DNA of 64,000 nt from Pseudomonadota bacterium (GTDB lineage Bacteria; Pseudomonadota; Gammaproteobacteria; Steroidobacterales; Steroidobacteraceae). Below are positions 44,829 through 54,233 of this stretch, piece after piece; within the stretch, counting starts at the first letter, position 1; each line of letters starts with the position of its first letter. The translations under genes and the position numbers were made by a program. The notes beneath the pieces were generated by a model, which made no database searches, was not told where the DNA came from, and was given only the letters and a program-made list of their open reading frames with translations. The DNA is taken from NCBI GenBank assembly GCA_023391815.1, contig JAEWAF010000079.1, positions 12,357 through 76,356 on the forward strand, read 5' to 3'.

Positions 44829-45760
44829 GGTTTCTCACCCCGCGATTCGATATAGGCGATGAGCGCGCTCAGCTCTTCTTCATCGAGCTGGCCTTGGTAG
44901 GAAGGCATGACCGGCGCGAAGCCGGCGACGATGTCCTTGTCCGGCAGAAGAATGGAATCGCGCAGGTAATCGGCGTCGGCGACCACGTCTCGACCATCGC
45001 TCAAATGCACCAGCCTGCGCGCCAGCCCGACCAGGCCCGGCGCATGCACCGTCGAGCTCGACTCGTGGCAGCCGCTGCAGCCAGCGTTGCGATAGATCTC
45101 GAAACCGCGACTGACCAGGTCCGCGGCCGGCGGGGCGGAGGCCAGCCATCGCGCGAAATCGGCCGGGTGTAAAACGACGATGTCCCCATGCATGTTGGCG
45201 TGATCGGTGCCGCAATACTCGGCACAGAACAGATTGAAACGGCCGGTTTGGGTCGCCGTGAACCAAAGGCTCGTATAGCGACCCGGCAAGACGTCCTGTT
45301 TGGTGCGGAATCCGGGCACGAAGAAACTATGGATGACGTCTTGCGACGTCATGATCAGCTGGACCGGCTGCCCGACCGGCACGTGCAGCTCGTCGATCTC
45401 ACGCCGGCCGTTCTCGTGCTCCAGCTTCCACATCCACTGTTTCGCCAGCACATGCACGCGCATGGCATTCCGCGGCGGACGATAGAACTCGGAGAACACG
45501 ACACTCGACCAAACGAACAGACCGAGGAAGATCGCCAGTGGCGTGACGGTCCATGTGATTTCGATCCAGCGCACTCGCGTTGGTGGATTGGTGCGATCCG
45601 CTTTCGAAGTGTGTCGATATCGAATCGCGAAGATGACGATGAGAGCGGCCACCGCGAGCGCGACTGCGCCCGTGAGTCCGAACAACGACAGGAACAGCGT
45701 GTCCACCGACCGCCCGAGCACACTGGCCGAATTCAAAGGCCACTGAAGGTGTGCGTTCAT
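44825..45760 (-). CDS. ctaC: Cytochrome c oxidase subunit II with fused cytochrome c (caa3-type)
   Basis: The ATG at 45760 overlaps the SCO gene stop; the open frame upstream lies over SCO codons. The 311-residue protein has two N-terminal membrane helices, then a cupredoxin domain with the CuA ligands in [13 protein letters not shown] and [15 protein letters not shown]-terminal cytochrome c domain (about residues 215-311) carries CSGCH and a late Met in APVMPSYQG. The fused heme is typical of caa3 oxidases and would accept electrons directly from the act complex. The SCO copper chaperone is encoded just before it. Confidence 0.93.
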
Positions 45761-46491
45761 TTCGGCGTGCGGTTTGCGAACGCCCGCCAGCCGAGCATGG
45801 CCAGCGCACCCAGCGTCGTGATCACTAAAGCTCGCAGCGTGTGCAGAATCCACGCGCTCTGGCCCGCATGTGGGGCAGCCAGACTGGAACAGATCATCAA
45901 CAGCCGCTCGGTGAAGTTGCCGGTTCGATCCTCGCGGGCCACGTCGAGCGCCGCGCGAATCTCCTCAGCCGGGTAACGCACCCCGAAGAAATATCGGCTG
46001 ATCGTGCCGCCAGGCGTCGCGATGACGAAGCCTGCGGGATGTGCGAACTCCGTGCGTTCGCTCGAGGGGACATAGGCGAAGCCCGCGGCGTGTGCGAGCT
46101 GCGCTTCTGAACCGGTCTGCGAGGTCAGCAGATGCATGCCTGCCTGCGTGCTGAACGGAGTCGCGTGTTCTTTGGCGGATACCGGCGTGTCGGTTGGATC
46201 GATGCTGACTGCGAGCAAGCGATAGTCTCGATTCGGGCTCACGCCTGCGTCGCGCAGCCCTTCGCGCACGCCTGCGAACACCTCGGGGCACAATCTGGCG
46301 CAATGGAAGTATCCAAAGACGATCACCACCGGCACCGAACCGAAATACTCGCCGAGCTGTGTGGTGCGTCCGGTTTCATCCACGAATGTGAGATCGAGCG
46401 GCAGCGAGGCGCCGAGGCGCTGGTCCCAGCCCGCGCCCGCCTGCGCCTGGGCATACAACAGAAGCAGCAGTAGGACGCTCCAGCATTTCAT
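45757..46491 (-). CDS. SCO/SenC-family copper chaperone for cytochrome oxidase
   Basis: The 244-residue protein has a signal peptide (about residues 1-19) and a thioredoxin-like domain with the CuA-binding C64-x-x-x-C68 in YFHCARLCPE and the third ligand His in EFAHPAGFVIATPGG. A C-terminal helix (LHTLRALVITTLGALAMLGW) may anchor it. SCO proteins deliver copper to the CuA site of subunit II in the periplasm, which fits the gene immediately before ctaC. Both ends overlap neighbours by 4 nt. Confidence 0.92.
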   Translation of the reverse strand: MKCWSVLLLLLLYAQAQAGAGWDQRLGASLPLDLTFVDETGRTTQLGEYFGSVPVVIVFGYFHCARLCPEVFAGVREGLRDAGVSPNRDYRLLAVSIDPTDTPVSAKEHATPFSTQAGMHLLTSQTGSEAQLAHAAGFAYVPSSERTEFAHPAGFVIATPGGTISRYFFGVRYPAEEIRAALDVAREDRTGNFTERLLMICSSLAAPHAGQSAWILHTLRALVITTLGALAMLGWRAFANRTPK

Positions 46492-46847
46492 CGGGGTGGC
46501 CGCCGCTCAGTGTCCGCTTCGACTTGCAACTGCATCGCGCGCTCGACGGGAATGTGGGCGATGCCGTGTTCACGATCGACCCAACCGTAACTTTCGAGGC
46601 GGGCTCGCTTTTGGTGCTGATAGCTCGACCGTTCGGCGGCCGGATCGCTGCGTAGCAGGGCCGGACGATCGTGTGAGGTGTCGGTGGGGCCGGCACGCGC
46701 GGGCCCCGTTGCTCCAGTCAGTAACCGTGCGATGAGTGCTACCAGCAGTACCGTCACAAGCACGGCCAGTCCGCCCACGAGGATGGCGCGACCATCGACG
46801 TCCGATCGTTCCTGACGCGGCCGCTCGGTCTGAAACCCTTCGGTCAT
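46488..46847 (-). CDS. Small single-pass membrane protein of the act-cox operon, function unknown
   Basis: The 119-residue protein has a polar N-terminus, one strong membrane helix (AILVGGLAVLVTVLLVALIARLL, about residues 21-43), a flexible polar stretch and a C-terminal motif ESYGWVDREHGIAHIPVERAM. I recall similar GW.D...GI..IP..RAM ends in small proteins next to cox genes, but I know no assigned role. It lies between actF and SCO with 4-nt overlaps on both sides, so it is very likely translated with them. It could be an accessory subunit or an assembly factor of the complex; this is inference. Confidence 0.75.
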   Translation of the reverse strand: MTEGFQTERPRQERSDVDGRAILVGGLAVLVTVLLVALIARLLTGATGPARAGPTDTSHDRPALLRSDPAAERSSYQHQKRARLESYGWVDREHGIAHIPVERAMQLQVEADTERRPPR

Positions 46848-47947
46848 GATGACCTCCGCAGTCGACGGTCCGCGAACCAGCGAACACCGACGTTCTCATC
46901 CGGCTCGTCGAGAGTGCGAAGCCATGCTATCGACCACACACCGACGACGCCTGCGATCGTCACTACACCGGTCCAGGAGGCGGTCGCGCCCGCCGGGCTC
47001 AACGTGGGAATCACGACATAGAAGTCGAACGACAGTTGCCCGGCCAACAGCATCGTCGCGAGCCCGCCGAGCGCCGCCGGCGTGCGCTTGATCACACGAA
47101 ACAGCAACAGCGCGAAAGGAATCGCGAACAGCAGTGCGAATATGGATATCGTCAGCCAGCGCCAACTCGTCTGGACTCTGGGCACATACCAGGCGATCTC
47201 GTGCGGCAGATCCTCGGCCCAGATGATGAGAAACTGCGTGAATGCCACGTAGGCCCACGTCATGACATAGGTGAGCAGCAGATTGCCGAAGTCGTTGAGG
47301 GTCGTCGGCTGCAACTCCGTACGATGCAAATGCGTTCGGGCCACGATCGCCAGTGCCATTCCCGACATTATCTGAGAGGTAGCGATCAACAGGCCGAACG
47401 CAGTCGAGTACCACTCCGGCATGAGCGACATGATCCAATCGACCGAGGCGAGAAAGATCGTCAGGCCGTAAACGATCAGGCCAGCGGCGCTCAGATGCCG
47501 AAGCGCCGGCGGTCGCGATGCCGTCGAGCGAGCTGCTATCGTCAGCCAACGCCGCGCCAGCAGGTTCCACAGCAGAAAATAGATGACGGCGCGCGTGAGA
47601 AAGAAAGGCACGTTCAGCCACCAGCCCTTTGCCTGCGCCTCGGACGTGGGCGAATCGACCCACGGATAGAAACCGGGAAGCGCGATCAACAAAGGAATGA
47701 ACAGTGCGGTGCTGAGCGGCAAGAGACGCGTCGCGGCCATCCAGGGACCGCGTAGCGCGAGTCCCCATCGTCCCCCCGTCAGTTCGTGCATCATCAGATT
47801 CGCCATCGAGCCCAGCGACAGGCCGAGGCAGAACAGGAATGCAGCCAGATACGGCCCCGCGAACTGTCGCGGATTCACCAACGCGGCGATCGCGACCAAC
47901 GCTACGCAGAGAACCGCCAGCGAGCCTCGCCGTTGAGTACGCGTCAT
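46844..47947 (-). CDS. actF: Alternative complex III subunit F (quinol-oxidoreductase membrane subunit)
   Basis: The ATG at 47947 overlaps the actE stop by 4 nt; the longer frame upstream lies over actE. The 367-residue protein has about ten predicted helices with VVALVAIAALVNPRQFAGPYLAAFLF near the start, WWLNVPFFLTRAVIYFLLWNLLARRW in the middle and AIWAEDLPHEIAWYVPRVQTSW-like charged loop afterwards (positions around 47200). The pattern is that of ActF, an NrfD-like membrane subunit. With ActC it would form the quinol-side membrane part. Identification rests strongly on the surrounding act genes. Confidence 0.85.
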   Translation of the reverse strand: MTRTQRRGSLAVLCVALVAIAALVNPRQFAGPYLAAFLFCLGLSLGSMANLMMHELTGGRWGLALRGPWMAATRLLPLSTALFIPLLIALPGFYPWVDSPTSEAQAKGWWLNVPFFLTRAVIYFLLWNLLARRWLTIAARSTASRPPALRHLSAAGLIVYGLTIFLASVDWIMSLMPEWYSTAFGLLIATSQIMSGMALAIVARTHLHRTELQPTTLNDFGNLLLTYVMTWAYVAFTQFLIIWAEDLPHEIAWYVPRVQTSWRWLTISIFALLFAIPFALLLFRVIKRTPAALGGLATMLLAGQLSFDFYVVIPTLSPAGATASWTGVVTIAGVVGVWSIAWLRTLDEPDENVGVRWFADRRLRRSS

Positions 47948-48552
47948 TGCGAGCCCTCGATGCGCGTGCGCTCGGCTGAGGAGAGCATCGACATCGGTGC
48001 GTGCTGACTCAGCTGCAAGCTGCGGATGTACGCAACGATGGCCCATCGGTCCTGCGGCGACACGCGAGCCGCATATGGATACATGATTCCATAGCCCTTG
48101 GAGATCACGTCGAAGAAATGTCGATCGTCAGCGGCGCGCAACCGGTCGGTGTGATACGAGGGGGGCGCCGGAAATCCTCTGCGCACGACCAGGCCATCAC
48201 CATCGCCGGTCGGTCCGTGACAGGGCGAGCAGTAGATCTCGAAGCGGTCCTTGCCATGATGCAGCCACTCCAGAGTCACCGGATAGGGATTGCTGCGTGC
48301 ATGCTCGTCACGATCGAGCGTGTCCGCATCGGCGATACCGACGCGGCCGGACGATGTCCCGGAGATCTCACCGTACGCATGCGGCTGAGTGCCGGGCACA
48401 TCGGGGCGGGACGCACCGCCATCCTCCCACAGCTCGCTGGGCGCGTACGCCTTGTACTTGGCTTGGTCATACATGCCCTGCATTTGCTTTTCGCATCCCG
48501 CGAGAAGGACGGCGGATGCAAGCATCCAGAAAGCTGCAATGAAGCGCGTCAT
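47944..48552 (-). CDS. actE: Alternative complex III subunit E, monoheme cytochrome c lipoprotein
   Basis: The 202-residue protein has a lipoprotein signal with lipobox LLAGC (Cys20) and a cytochrome c domain with YCSPCHGPTGDGDG as the heme site. A Met axial ligand is likely in GYGIMYPYAARV. It is anchored to the outer face of the inner membrane and passes electrons from the act complex to the oxidase. Its position after actD fits the standard act order. Confidence 0.9.
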   Translation of the reverse strand: MTRFIAAFWMLASAVLLAGCEKQMQGMYDQAKYKAYAPSELWEDGGASRPDVPGTQPHAYGEISGTSSGRVGIADADTLDRDEHARSNPYPVTLEWLHHGKDRFEIYCSPCHGPTGDGDGLVVRRGFPAPPSYHTDRLRAADDRHFFDVISKGYGIMYPYAARVSPQDRWAIVAYIRSLQLSQHAPMSMLSSAERTRIEGSQ

Positions 48553-49076
48553 GCAGGTACCTCCTGCACCAGGAGCGGGTCGAGCGTCGACAGAAATTCC
48601 TGAGTCCGCTCCGGGTCGTAGCGCGGATCGTCACAACGCAGGCACAGGAAGAAACGATTGCGCGAGGCGAGGCCGAAGGCGGATACGTTGAACAGCGGGT
48701 GATACAGCGTCGGCAGTCGATTGAGCGCCAGCATCCCGAACACGGCAAACAGCGCCGCGCCGAGCACCGTCATCTCAAACGTGATCGGTATGAACGAAGG
48801 CCAGCTATGCAGCGGTCGGCCGCCGACGTTGATCGGATAGGAAATCGTCGCCGCGTACCACTGCAGGAAATATCCCCCGACACCGCCGAGGATGCCGCCG
48901 ATGAGCGTAAGCAACGGTATCCGGTCGCGATACGAGCCGACGATCTCGCTCAATCCATCGACCGGCATCGGCGTATACGCCTCGATGCGGACATAACCCT
49001 CGTCTCGTGCCCGCCGCGCGGCCGTGGCGAGCTGATCGGCGTTTGCGAACTCCGCCAACATGCCGTACGCGCTCAT
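48549..49076 (-). CDS. actD: Alternative complex III subunit D (DUF3341)
   Basis: The ATG at 49076 overlaps the actC stop by 4 nt; the longer open frame upstream is over actC. The 175-residue protein has an N-terminal ferredoxin-like part (YGMLAEFANADQLATAARRARDEGY, then IEAYTPMPVDGL), two membrane helices (LLTLIGGILGGVGGYFLQW and FEMTVLGAALFAVFGMLAL) and a short C-terminal domain. This is the DUF3341/ActD pattern. It is a structural membrane subunit of alternative complex III. Confidence 0.9.
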   Translation of the reverse strand: MSAYGMLAEFANADQLATAARRARDEGYVRIEAYTPMPVDGLSEIVGSYRDRIPLLTLIGGILGGVGGYFLQWYAATISYPINVGGRPLHSWPSFIPITFEMTVLGAALFAVFGMLALNRLPTLYHPLFNVSAFGLASRNRFFLCLRCDDPRYDPERTQEFLSTLDPLLVQEVPA

Positions 49077-50425
49077 GAGGATCGCTCCGCTGCCTGCTCG
49101 CGCATTTGCTCTCGCACCTCGTAGATGGAGATCGCGGGAAGGAATCGTACGAACAGCATGAACAGGAACGCGAACATCCCGATCGATCCGAACAGGTGCG
49201 TCCAGTCCCATCCGGTCGGATAGAACATGCCCCAGGAGGAGGGCATGAAATCCCGATGCAGACTCGAGACTACGATCAGGAAACGTTCCATCCACATGCC
49301 CATGTTGACGACGAGGCTGAGCGCGAACAGGACGCCGACGTTGCGCCGGAAGCGTCGTACCCAGAGCAGCTGAGGGATCAGCACATTGCAGGCGATCAAC
49401 GCCCAGAACACCGGCGCGTACGGCCCCGTCATGCGATTGGTCATCATGTAGATCTCGAATCGGTCGGCGCTGTAAAAGGCCATGAAGGCTTCGGCCAGGT
49501 AGCCGTACGCGACCAGCCAGCCGGTCGCGAGCATGACTTTGGCCGCGTTGTCGAGATGGTCCAGCGTGATCAGATCCTGCAGACGGAAGAAATGTCGCAA
49601 CGGGATCGCGAGCGTCAGCACCATCGCGAACCCGGAGAACAGCGCGCCGGCAACGAAGTAGGATGGAAAGATGGTCGAGTGATAGCCGGGTGTGTTGCCG
49701 ATCGCGAAGTCGAGCGAGACCACGCTATGCACGGATACGACCAGCGGTGTCGCGAGCCCGGCGATGAGCAGATATGCGCTCTGATGCCGGGCCCAATGCC
49801 GCGCTTCGCCACGCCAGCCCAGCGCGAACAGACCGTAGAGGATCTGCTGCGATCGTTTGGTCGCGCGATCGCGTAACGTCGCGAGATCGGGAATCAGGCC
49901 GATATACCAGAACAGCAGCGACACGATCAGGTAAGTGCTGATCGCGAAGATGTCCCACACCAGCGGGCTGCGCCATTGCGGCCACACGTTCATCACGTCG
50001 GGGTAGGGCACCAGCCAGTAGAAGAACCACGGCCGGCCGAGGTGCAGAATAGGAAATATTCCGGCGATGCCGGCGGCGAACAGGGTCATGGCCTCGGCGA
50101 ACCGATTGATCGAGGTGCGCCAGTGCTGTCGAAGCAGGAGCAGAATGGCAGAGATGAAAGTGCCCGCGTGGCCGATGCCGATCCACCACACGAAGTTGCC
50201 GATGGCGTAGCCCCAGGCGACCGGAATGTCGATGCCCCAGATGCCCGGTCCTTTCCAGAACAGCACGGCGCAGGCAAAGAAAAATGCGAGCGTGCAGAGC
50301 AGTGCCAGCGTGAAGCCCAGGAACCACGGCCAGCGCGAGCGACGTCGCAACACCAGGTCGGCGATGCGGTCGCTGACGGTCGCGTACGCGTAGCCCGACT
50401 CCAGCGTTGAAGCCTCGTCCGCCAT
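49073..50425 (-). CDS. actC: Alternative complex III subunit C (NrfD-like quinol-interacting subunit)
   Basis: The ATG at 50425 overlaps the last base of the actB stop; a GTG one codon earlier is also possible. The 450-residue protein has ten predicted helices with WGIDIPVAWGYAIGNFVWWIGIGHAGTFISA, the typical NrfD/ActC opening, and IFPILHLGRPWFFYWLVPYP. Later AYGYLAEAFMAFYSADRFE and FLIVVSSLHRDFMPSSWGMFYPT appear. It binds menaquinol or ubiquinol near the periplasmic side and passes electrons to ActB. It has the length of known ActC. Confidence 0.92.
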   Translation of the reverse strand: MADEASTLESGYAYATVSDRIADLVLRRRSRWPWFLGFTLALLCTLAFFFACAVLFWKGPGIWGIDIPVAWGYAIGNFVWWIGIGHAGTFISAILLLLRQHWRTSINRFAEAMTLFAAGIAGIFPILHLGRPWFFYWLVPYPDVMNVWPQWRSPLVWDIFAISTYLIVSLLFWYIGLIPDLATLRDRATKRSQQILYGLFALGWRGEARHWARHQSAYLLIAGLATPLVVSVHSVVSLDFAIGNTPGYHSTIFPSYFVAGALFSGFAMVLTLAIPLRHFFRLQDLITLDHLDNAAKVMLATGWLVAYGYLAEAFMAFYSADRFEIYMMTNRMTGPYAPVFWALIACNVLIPQLLWVRRFRRNVGVLFALSLVVNMGMWMERFLIVVSSLHRDFMPSSWGMFYPTGWDWTHLFGSIGMFAFLFMLFVRFLPAISIYEVREQMREQAAERSS

Positions 50426-53262
50426 CACTCGGCTCCATCGCTCTCTGGGTGCGGGTTTACCACTTGCGCGAGGTAAGTGGTGCGCGGGCGTGTGTTCAGC
50501 TCGGCGAGCAGCGAGTAGTTGCGCGGCGACGCCTTGAGCTCGCGAACTTTCGAACTCGCGTCATTCAGATTGCCGAACGTGATTGCCTGCGTCGGGCAAA
50601 CGGCCTGGCACGCCGTAATGACCTCACCATCCGCGATCGGACTGCCTCGTCGCTGCGAGGCGATGCGACCGCGCATGATGCGCTGGAGGCAGTACGAGCA
50701 TTTCTCCATGACGCCGCGCTCGCGCACCGTGACTTCGGGGTTCTGCAGCGCCTTGAGCGACTCGACCGTTTGATTCGAGTACTGCAAGAAGTTGAATCGG
50801 CGCACCTTGTACGGGCAATTGTTGGAGCAGAAGCGGGTGCCGACGCAGCGGTTGTACACCTGCACGTTCAGGCCCTGCGAGTCGTGCATGGTTGCGCCGA
50901 CGGGACACACCTCTTCGCAGGGCGCATGCTCGCAATGCATGCACGGGACCGGCATGAAATCGATGCCGCCTCCCGGCAACTCGCTCTCATATCTATCTAT
51001 GCGTATCCAGTGCATCTCGCGGCCGCGCCTGACCTGATCCTTGCCGACCACCGGAATATTGTTCTCGGCCTGGCAGGCGATGGTGCATGCGTTGCAGCCG
51101 ATGCAGGCGTTCAGGTCGATGACCATGCCCCATTTGTAGCCCTCGTATGGAAAGGGCGGATACAACGTGTCGCGCGGAACCTGCTCTTCGACGGTGTCGG
51201 TCGCGAAGTTCGGTGTGTGCGCGAATTGTTTCATGCTCCCGCTGCGGATGAGATTGCGGCCCTCCATGCGCCAATGCTGTTGTGTACTCACGAGCTCTAC
51301 ATGACCTCCCGTACGGGCGATGTCGATCGAGCTGTGCCACGGCGCGTCCAGAGTGCGGACCCGATAGGCATCGAAGCCAACGCCATTGCCCACATCGCCC
51401 GCGTGTGTGCGGCCGTACCCGAGCGGCAGCGTCACGCAATCATCGGCGTGCCCGATTAGCACCCAAACGCCCGCACGTACCGTCCGACCGGCGCGTCGTA
51501 ACTGGATTTCATCGCCGGAACTCAGTTGCAAGCGCTCCGCCGTGCGCGGCGAGATGTAAGCGGCGTTGTCCCAGACGAGCTTGCTCATCGGCCGCGGCAG
51601 CTCTTGAAGCCAGGCGTTGTTCGCGAACTCACCGTCGCGCGTCGATGGATCTGAAATGAAACGGACCGTCAACGCGCTCGGCGTATCTGATATCGGTGGC
51701 AGGTCGAGCGGGCGCGGTGACGCCGATACGGGTGCAGCTTGAGTGTTCGGGATGACGCCATCGCGCAGCACCGCACGCCATCTGTCCTCTTGCTCGCCTT
51801 CGCCGAGTTGCTGCCGCCAATGAGCGCGAACGGTTTCATATCCGGTCTGGTAGGACTGCGAAGCACGCAGAAACACGTTCATGAGCTCGTGAACAGAGCG
51901 GCCACCATAGAGTGGGGCAATCGCCGGCTGCACGATGCTGGCCGTACCGTCGAAAGCCCGGAGGTCGCTCCAGTGTTCGAAGTCGTGAGCGCGTGGCACA
52001 TGCCAGCGACACCGACTGGAGGTTTCATCGACATACTCGGACAGATGTATCGAGACTGGCACTCGTTGCAGACGGGACGCGAGCTCGACATCGACGGGTG
52101 CGTCGTAAGCGGGATTGCCGCCGAGAATGAGCAGCAGTTTCACCCGGCCCTCGGCCATGGCGTCGCCAAGCTTGCGGATGGAGTCGATGTTCGCAACAGG
52201 CTCGAAAGCGACGGGCTGCGTGTGTTCGAATGCATGGCCGTGACCTCCCAGGCGATGATTGATCATATGAACAGCCGCATGAACCTCCGCCCGCAGGGAC
52301 GCGCCGGGAACCACGATCGCCTCGCGTCCAGCCTGCATCAAATCCTGAAAGGCGGTGCGTCCGAAGGCCCCGTAGCCCAGATCGCTCTCCGTGCCTTGCG
52401 CGATAGCGCGACTGAGCCGTAGAGCGAATGTTTCTACCGCGCTCGGATTGAGTGCCAGTCGATGGTCGGCGAGTGCGCCGATCAGGCCGGGAAACGTTTC
52501 TACTGCATAGATGCGACTCATCGAGCCGCGTTCGGGCTTGCGGAAGGAGATGAGGTCGCGCGCATATCGAACGCTACGCGGTCCGCCGGCGATGATGTCC
52601 GCGTCGAGCGTCAGCAGAACGCGGGCACGATCGAGGCGATAACGCGTGTCGAGCGCGCGGCCGAATGACAGTTCGCTCCCGCGCAGCTCGTTGTCCCGGT
52701 GCAGGGGATCGTACTGGTGCCATTGCAATCTCGGATAACGATCTCGTAATTTTTCGAGCTGCTCCTGCAATGTCGGCGAGCAGACAGCGCCGGTCAGTAC
52801 AAACATTCCTTCGCCTTCAGAAGCGTCGAACCCTTGCAGGCTTTGCTCCATGGCGAGCAGAAACTGCGGCCAGGTGGCGACCTGGCCATCGTGCAGCAGC
52901 GTTTGCGAGCGAGCCGGATCCCACAGCTGCAACACGGACGCTTGCGCGAACACATCGGTGGCCCCCAAGCTGGCCGGGTGCAACGGGTTGCCTTCCACTT
53001 TGATCGGGCGACCCTCGTTGGTTTCGATCAGGACGCCGCGTCCGAAACCGCTCAGCGGCAGAGTGGTCGCATAGAACATCGGCGTGCCGGGCAGGGCCTG
53101 TTCCGGCGCGCGCACGAAGGGCACGGTCTTTTCTTCAGGTGGACCGCTGCAAGCAGCGCCCGCCATCGCGCTGGCCGCGGCCATGAGCTTCAGAAGTCGC
53201 CGACGCTGCTGTGAAAAGGAGCTCAGGTCGTGCGTGTCGTGAGACTGGCGGGGATCGTTCAC
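50425..53262 (-). CDS. actB: Alternative complex III subunit B (fused molybdopterin-like and Fe-S protein)
   Basis: The 945-residue protein has a TAT-like signal (QQRRRLLKLMAAASAMAG). A large molybdopterin-oxidoreductase-like domain (about 55-690) lacks any obvious cofactor ligand, as in known ActB. The C-terminal part carries four cysteine groups: CIGCNACTIACQ, CMHCEHAPCEEVCP, CVGTRFCSNNCPYKVRRF and CSYCLQRI with ACQAVCP. It faces the periplasm and carries electrons from ActC toward the cytochromes. The stop overlaps actC, and the actA stop is 6 bp upstream of its ATG. Confidence 0.94.
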   Translation of the reverse strand: MNDPRQSHDTHDLSSFSQQRRRLLKLMAAASAMAGAACSGPPEEKTVPFVRAPEQALPGTPMFYATTLPLSGFGRGVLIETNEGRPIKVEGNPLHPASLGATDVFAQASVLQLWDPARSQTLLHDGQVATWPQFLLAMEQSLQGFDASEGEGMFVLTGAVCSPTLQEQLEKLRDRYPRLQWHQYDPLHRDNELRGSELSFGRALDTRYRLDRARVLLTLDADIIAGGPRSVRYARDLISFRKPERGSMSRIYAVETFPGLIGALADHRLALNPSAVETFALRLSRAIAQGTESDLGYGAFGRTAFQDLMQAGREAIVVPGASLRAEVHAAVHMINHRLGGHGHAFEHTQPVAFEPVANIDSIRKLGDAMAEGRVKLLLILGGNPAYDAPVDVELASRLQRVPVSIHLSEYVDETSSRCRWHVPRAHDFEHWSDLRAFDGTASIVQPAIAPLYGGRSVHELMNVFLRASQSYQTGYETVRAHWRQQLGEGEQEDRWRAVLRDGVIPNTQAAPVSASPRPLDLPPISDTPSALTVRFISDPSTRDGEFANNAWLQELPRPMSKLVWDNAAYISPRTAERLQLSSGDEIQLRRAGRTVRAGVWVLIGHADDCVTLPLGYGRTHAGDVGNGVGFDAYRVRTLDAPWHSSIDIARTGGHVELVSTQQHWRMEGRNLIRSGSMKQFAHTPNFATDTVEEQVPRDTLYPPFPYEGYKWGMVIDLNACIGCNACTIACQAENNIPVVGKDQVRRGREMHWIRIDRYESELPGGGIDFMPVPCMHCEHAPCEEVCPVGATMHDSQGLNVQVYNRCVGTRFCSNNCPYKVRRFNFLQYSNQTVESLKALQNPEVTVRERGVMEKCSYCLQRIMRGRIASQRRGSPIADGEVITACQAVCPTQAITFGNLNDASSKVRELKASPRNYSLLAELNTRPRTTYLAQVVNPHPESDGAE

Positions 53263-53268
53263 GAGACG

Positions 53269-53919
53269 TCACCGATGGCAGATCGAGCAATCGGTCAGCG
53301 CCCGTGCGCTCAGCACGTTGTAGAACTTCAAGAGATCGCGCGACTCGCCGCGAGCGTCGCGCGCGCGAGGTTGCATGGAAAAGATCTCGGAAGGACGGAC
53401 CAGATGCGGGCCTGGATCGCGATGACACGACAGGCACCATTGCATCTCGAGCGATCGCACGCGCATCGTCAGTGGCATCTCGTCGACGCGTCCGTGACAT
53501 TCGCGACAGGGCACGCCATGGGTGACGTGCGCCGAATGATCGAAGTAAACGAAGTCCGGAAGGTCGTGAACGCGCGTCCAACGCAGGCGTTGCCCGGTGC
53601 TCATGCTGTCGCGTAGGGGTTGCAACAGGGCGACGTCCGAGAACAGCTGCGAGTGACACGTCATGCAAACCTCGGTGGCGGGCATCCCGGCGGAGGCCGT
53701 TTTTTCGACCGACGTGTGGCAATAGCGACAATCGATGCCGTCGTCACCGACGTGATGACGATGACTGAAAGGCAGCGGCTGCCGGGGCGCTGCTCCCTGT
53801 GCATGCGGATAGTCGATGCTCCAGCGCCACGCAAACAGCAACGTGACGATCAACACGGTCGCGATCGTCGCGCCAAGCTTGAGTGCCAGCACCAGGCCGC
53901 GATCGAAGATCTGCGCCAT
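53269..53919 (-). CDS. actA: Alternative complex III subunit A, pentaheme cytochrome c
   Basis: The ATG at 53919 starts a 216-residue protein with one N-terminal membrane anchor (LKLGATIATVLIVTLLFAW). Five heme sites follow: CRYCH, CMTCH, CRECH, CLSCH and CSICH. An open frame further upstream adds 70 arginine-rich residues that do not look coding. Five CxxCH and a single anchor are the ActA hallmark. It is the first gene of the operon. Two inverted repeats lie in its upstream region. Confidence 0.93.
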   Translation of the reverse strand: MAQIFDRGLVLALKLGATIATVLIVTLLFAWRWSIDYPHAQGAAPRQPLPFSHRHHVGDDGIDCRYCHTSVEKTASAGMPATEVCMTCHSQLFSDVALLQPLRDSMSTGQRLRWTRVHDLPDFVYFDHSAHVTHGVPCRECHGRVDEMPLTMRVRSLEMQWCLSCHRDPGPHLVRPSEIFSMQPRARDARGESRDLLKFYNVLSARALTDCSICHR

Positions 53920-53946
53920 GACAATCCGCAGCCTCAGCAGACGAAA

Positions 53947-53968
53947 TTCAATACGCGCTCGTATTGAA
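53947..53968. promoter_or_regulatory. Perfect inverted repeat directly upstream of actA
   Basis: TTCAATACG (53947-53955) and CGTATTGAA (53960-53968) are exact inverted 9-bp arms around CGCT. The site lies 27 bp before the actA start codon. It may be an operator for the whole act-cox operon or a leader hairpin. It resembles neither the FNR box (TTGAT-N4-ATCAA) closely nor another box that I know. The 53920-54233 gap has no gene that I can support; it holds this site and the one at 54012. Confidence 0.5.
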
Positions 53969-54011
53969 AGTTCCCGGCAGCGCGGGCGAGGGCGGCTATC
54001 CACATTCCTAA

Positions 54012-54040
54012 CCGCGATTCCCGCACACGGCCAATCGCGG
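54012..54040. repeat. Second inverted repeat upstream of actA
   Basis: CCGCGATT (54012-54019) and AATCGCGG (54033-54040) are exact inverted 8-bp arms with a 13-nt spacer. It lies 92 bp upstream of the actA start and could be a second regulatory site for the respiratory operon, or chance in GC-rich DNA. Confidence 0.35.
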
Positions 54041-54233
54041 GAGGACACGCTGGGCGCCGAGCGTGTGACGGGGTTCTCAGGACGCGAACCGTCAGTGAAA
54101 AGACCACCGACAGTGGTGGGGCCGGGCAAAAAAAGTCACGCCGCCATCACATCTCTGACACTATTGTCCGGCGTCGGAAGACGCACCCACCGTTGTCGCG
54201 TCTGTGAGGAAAGGCTCAGCGCGCCGACTGATA

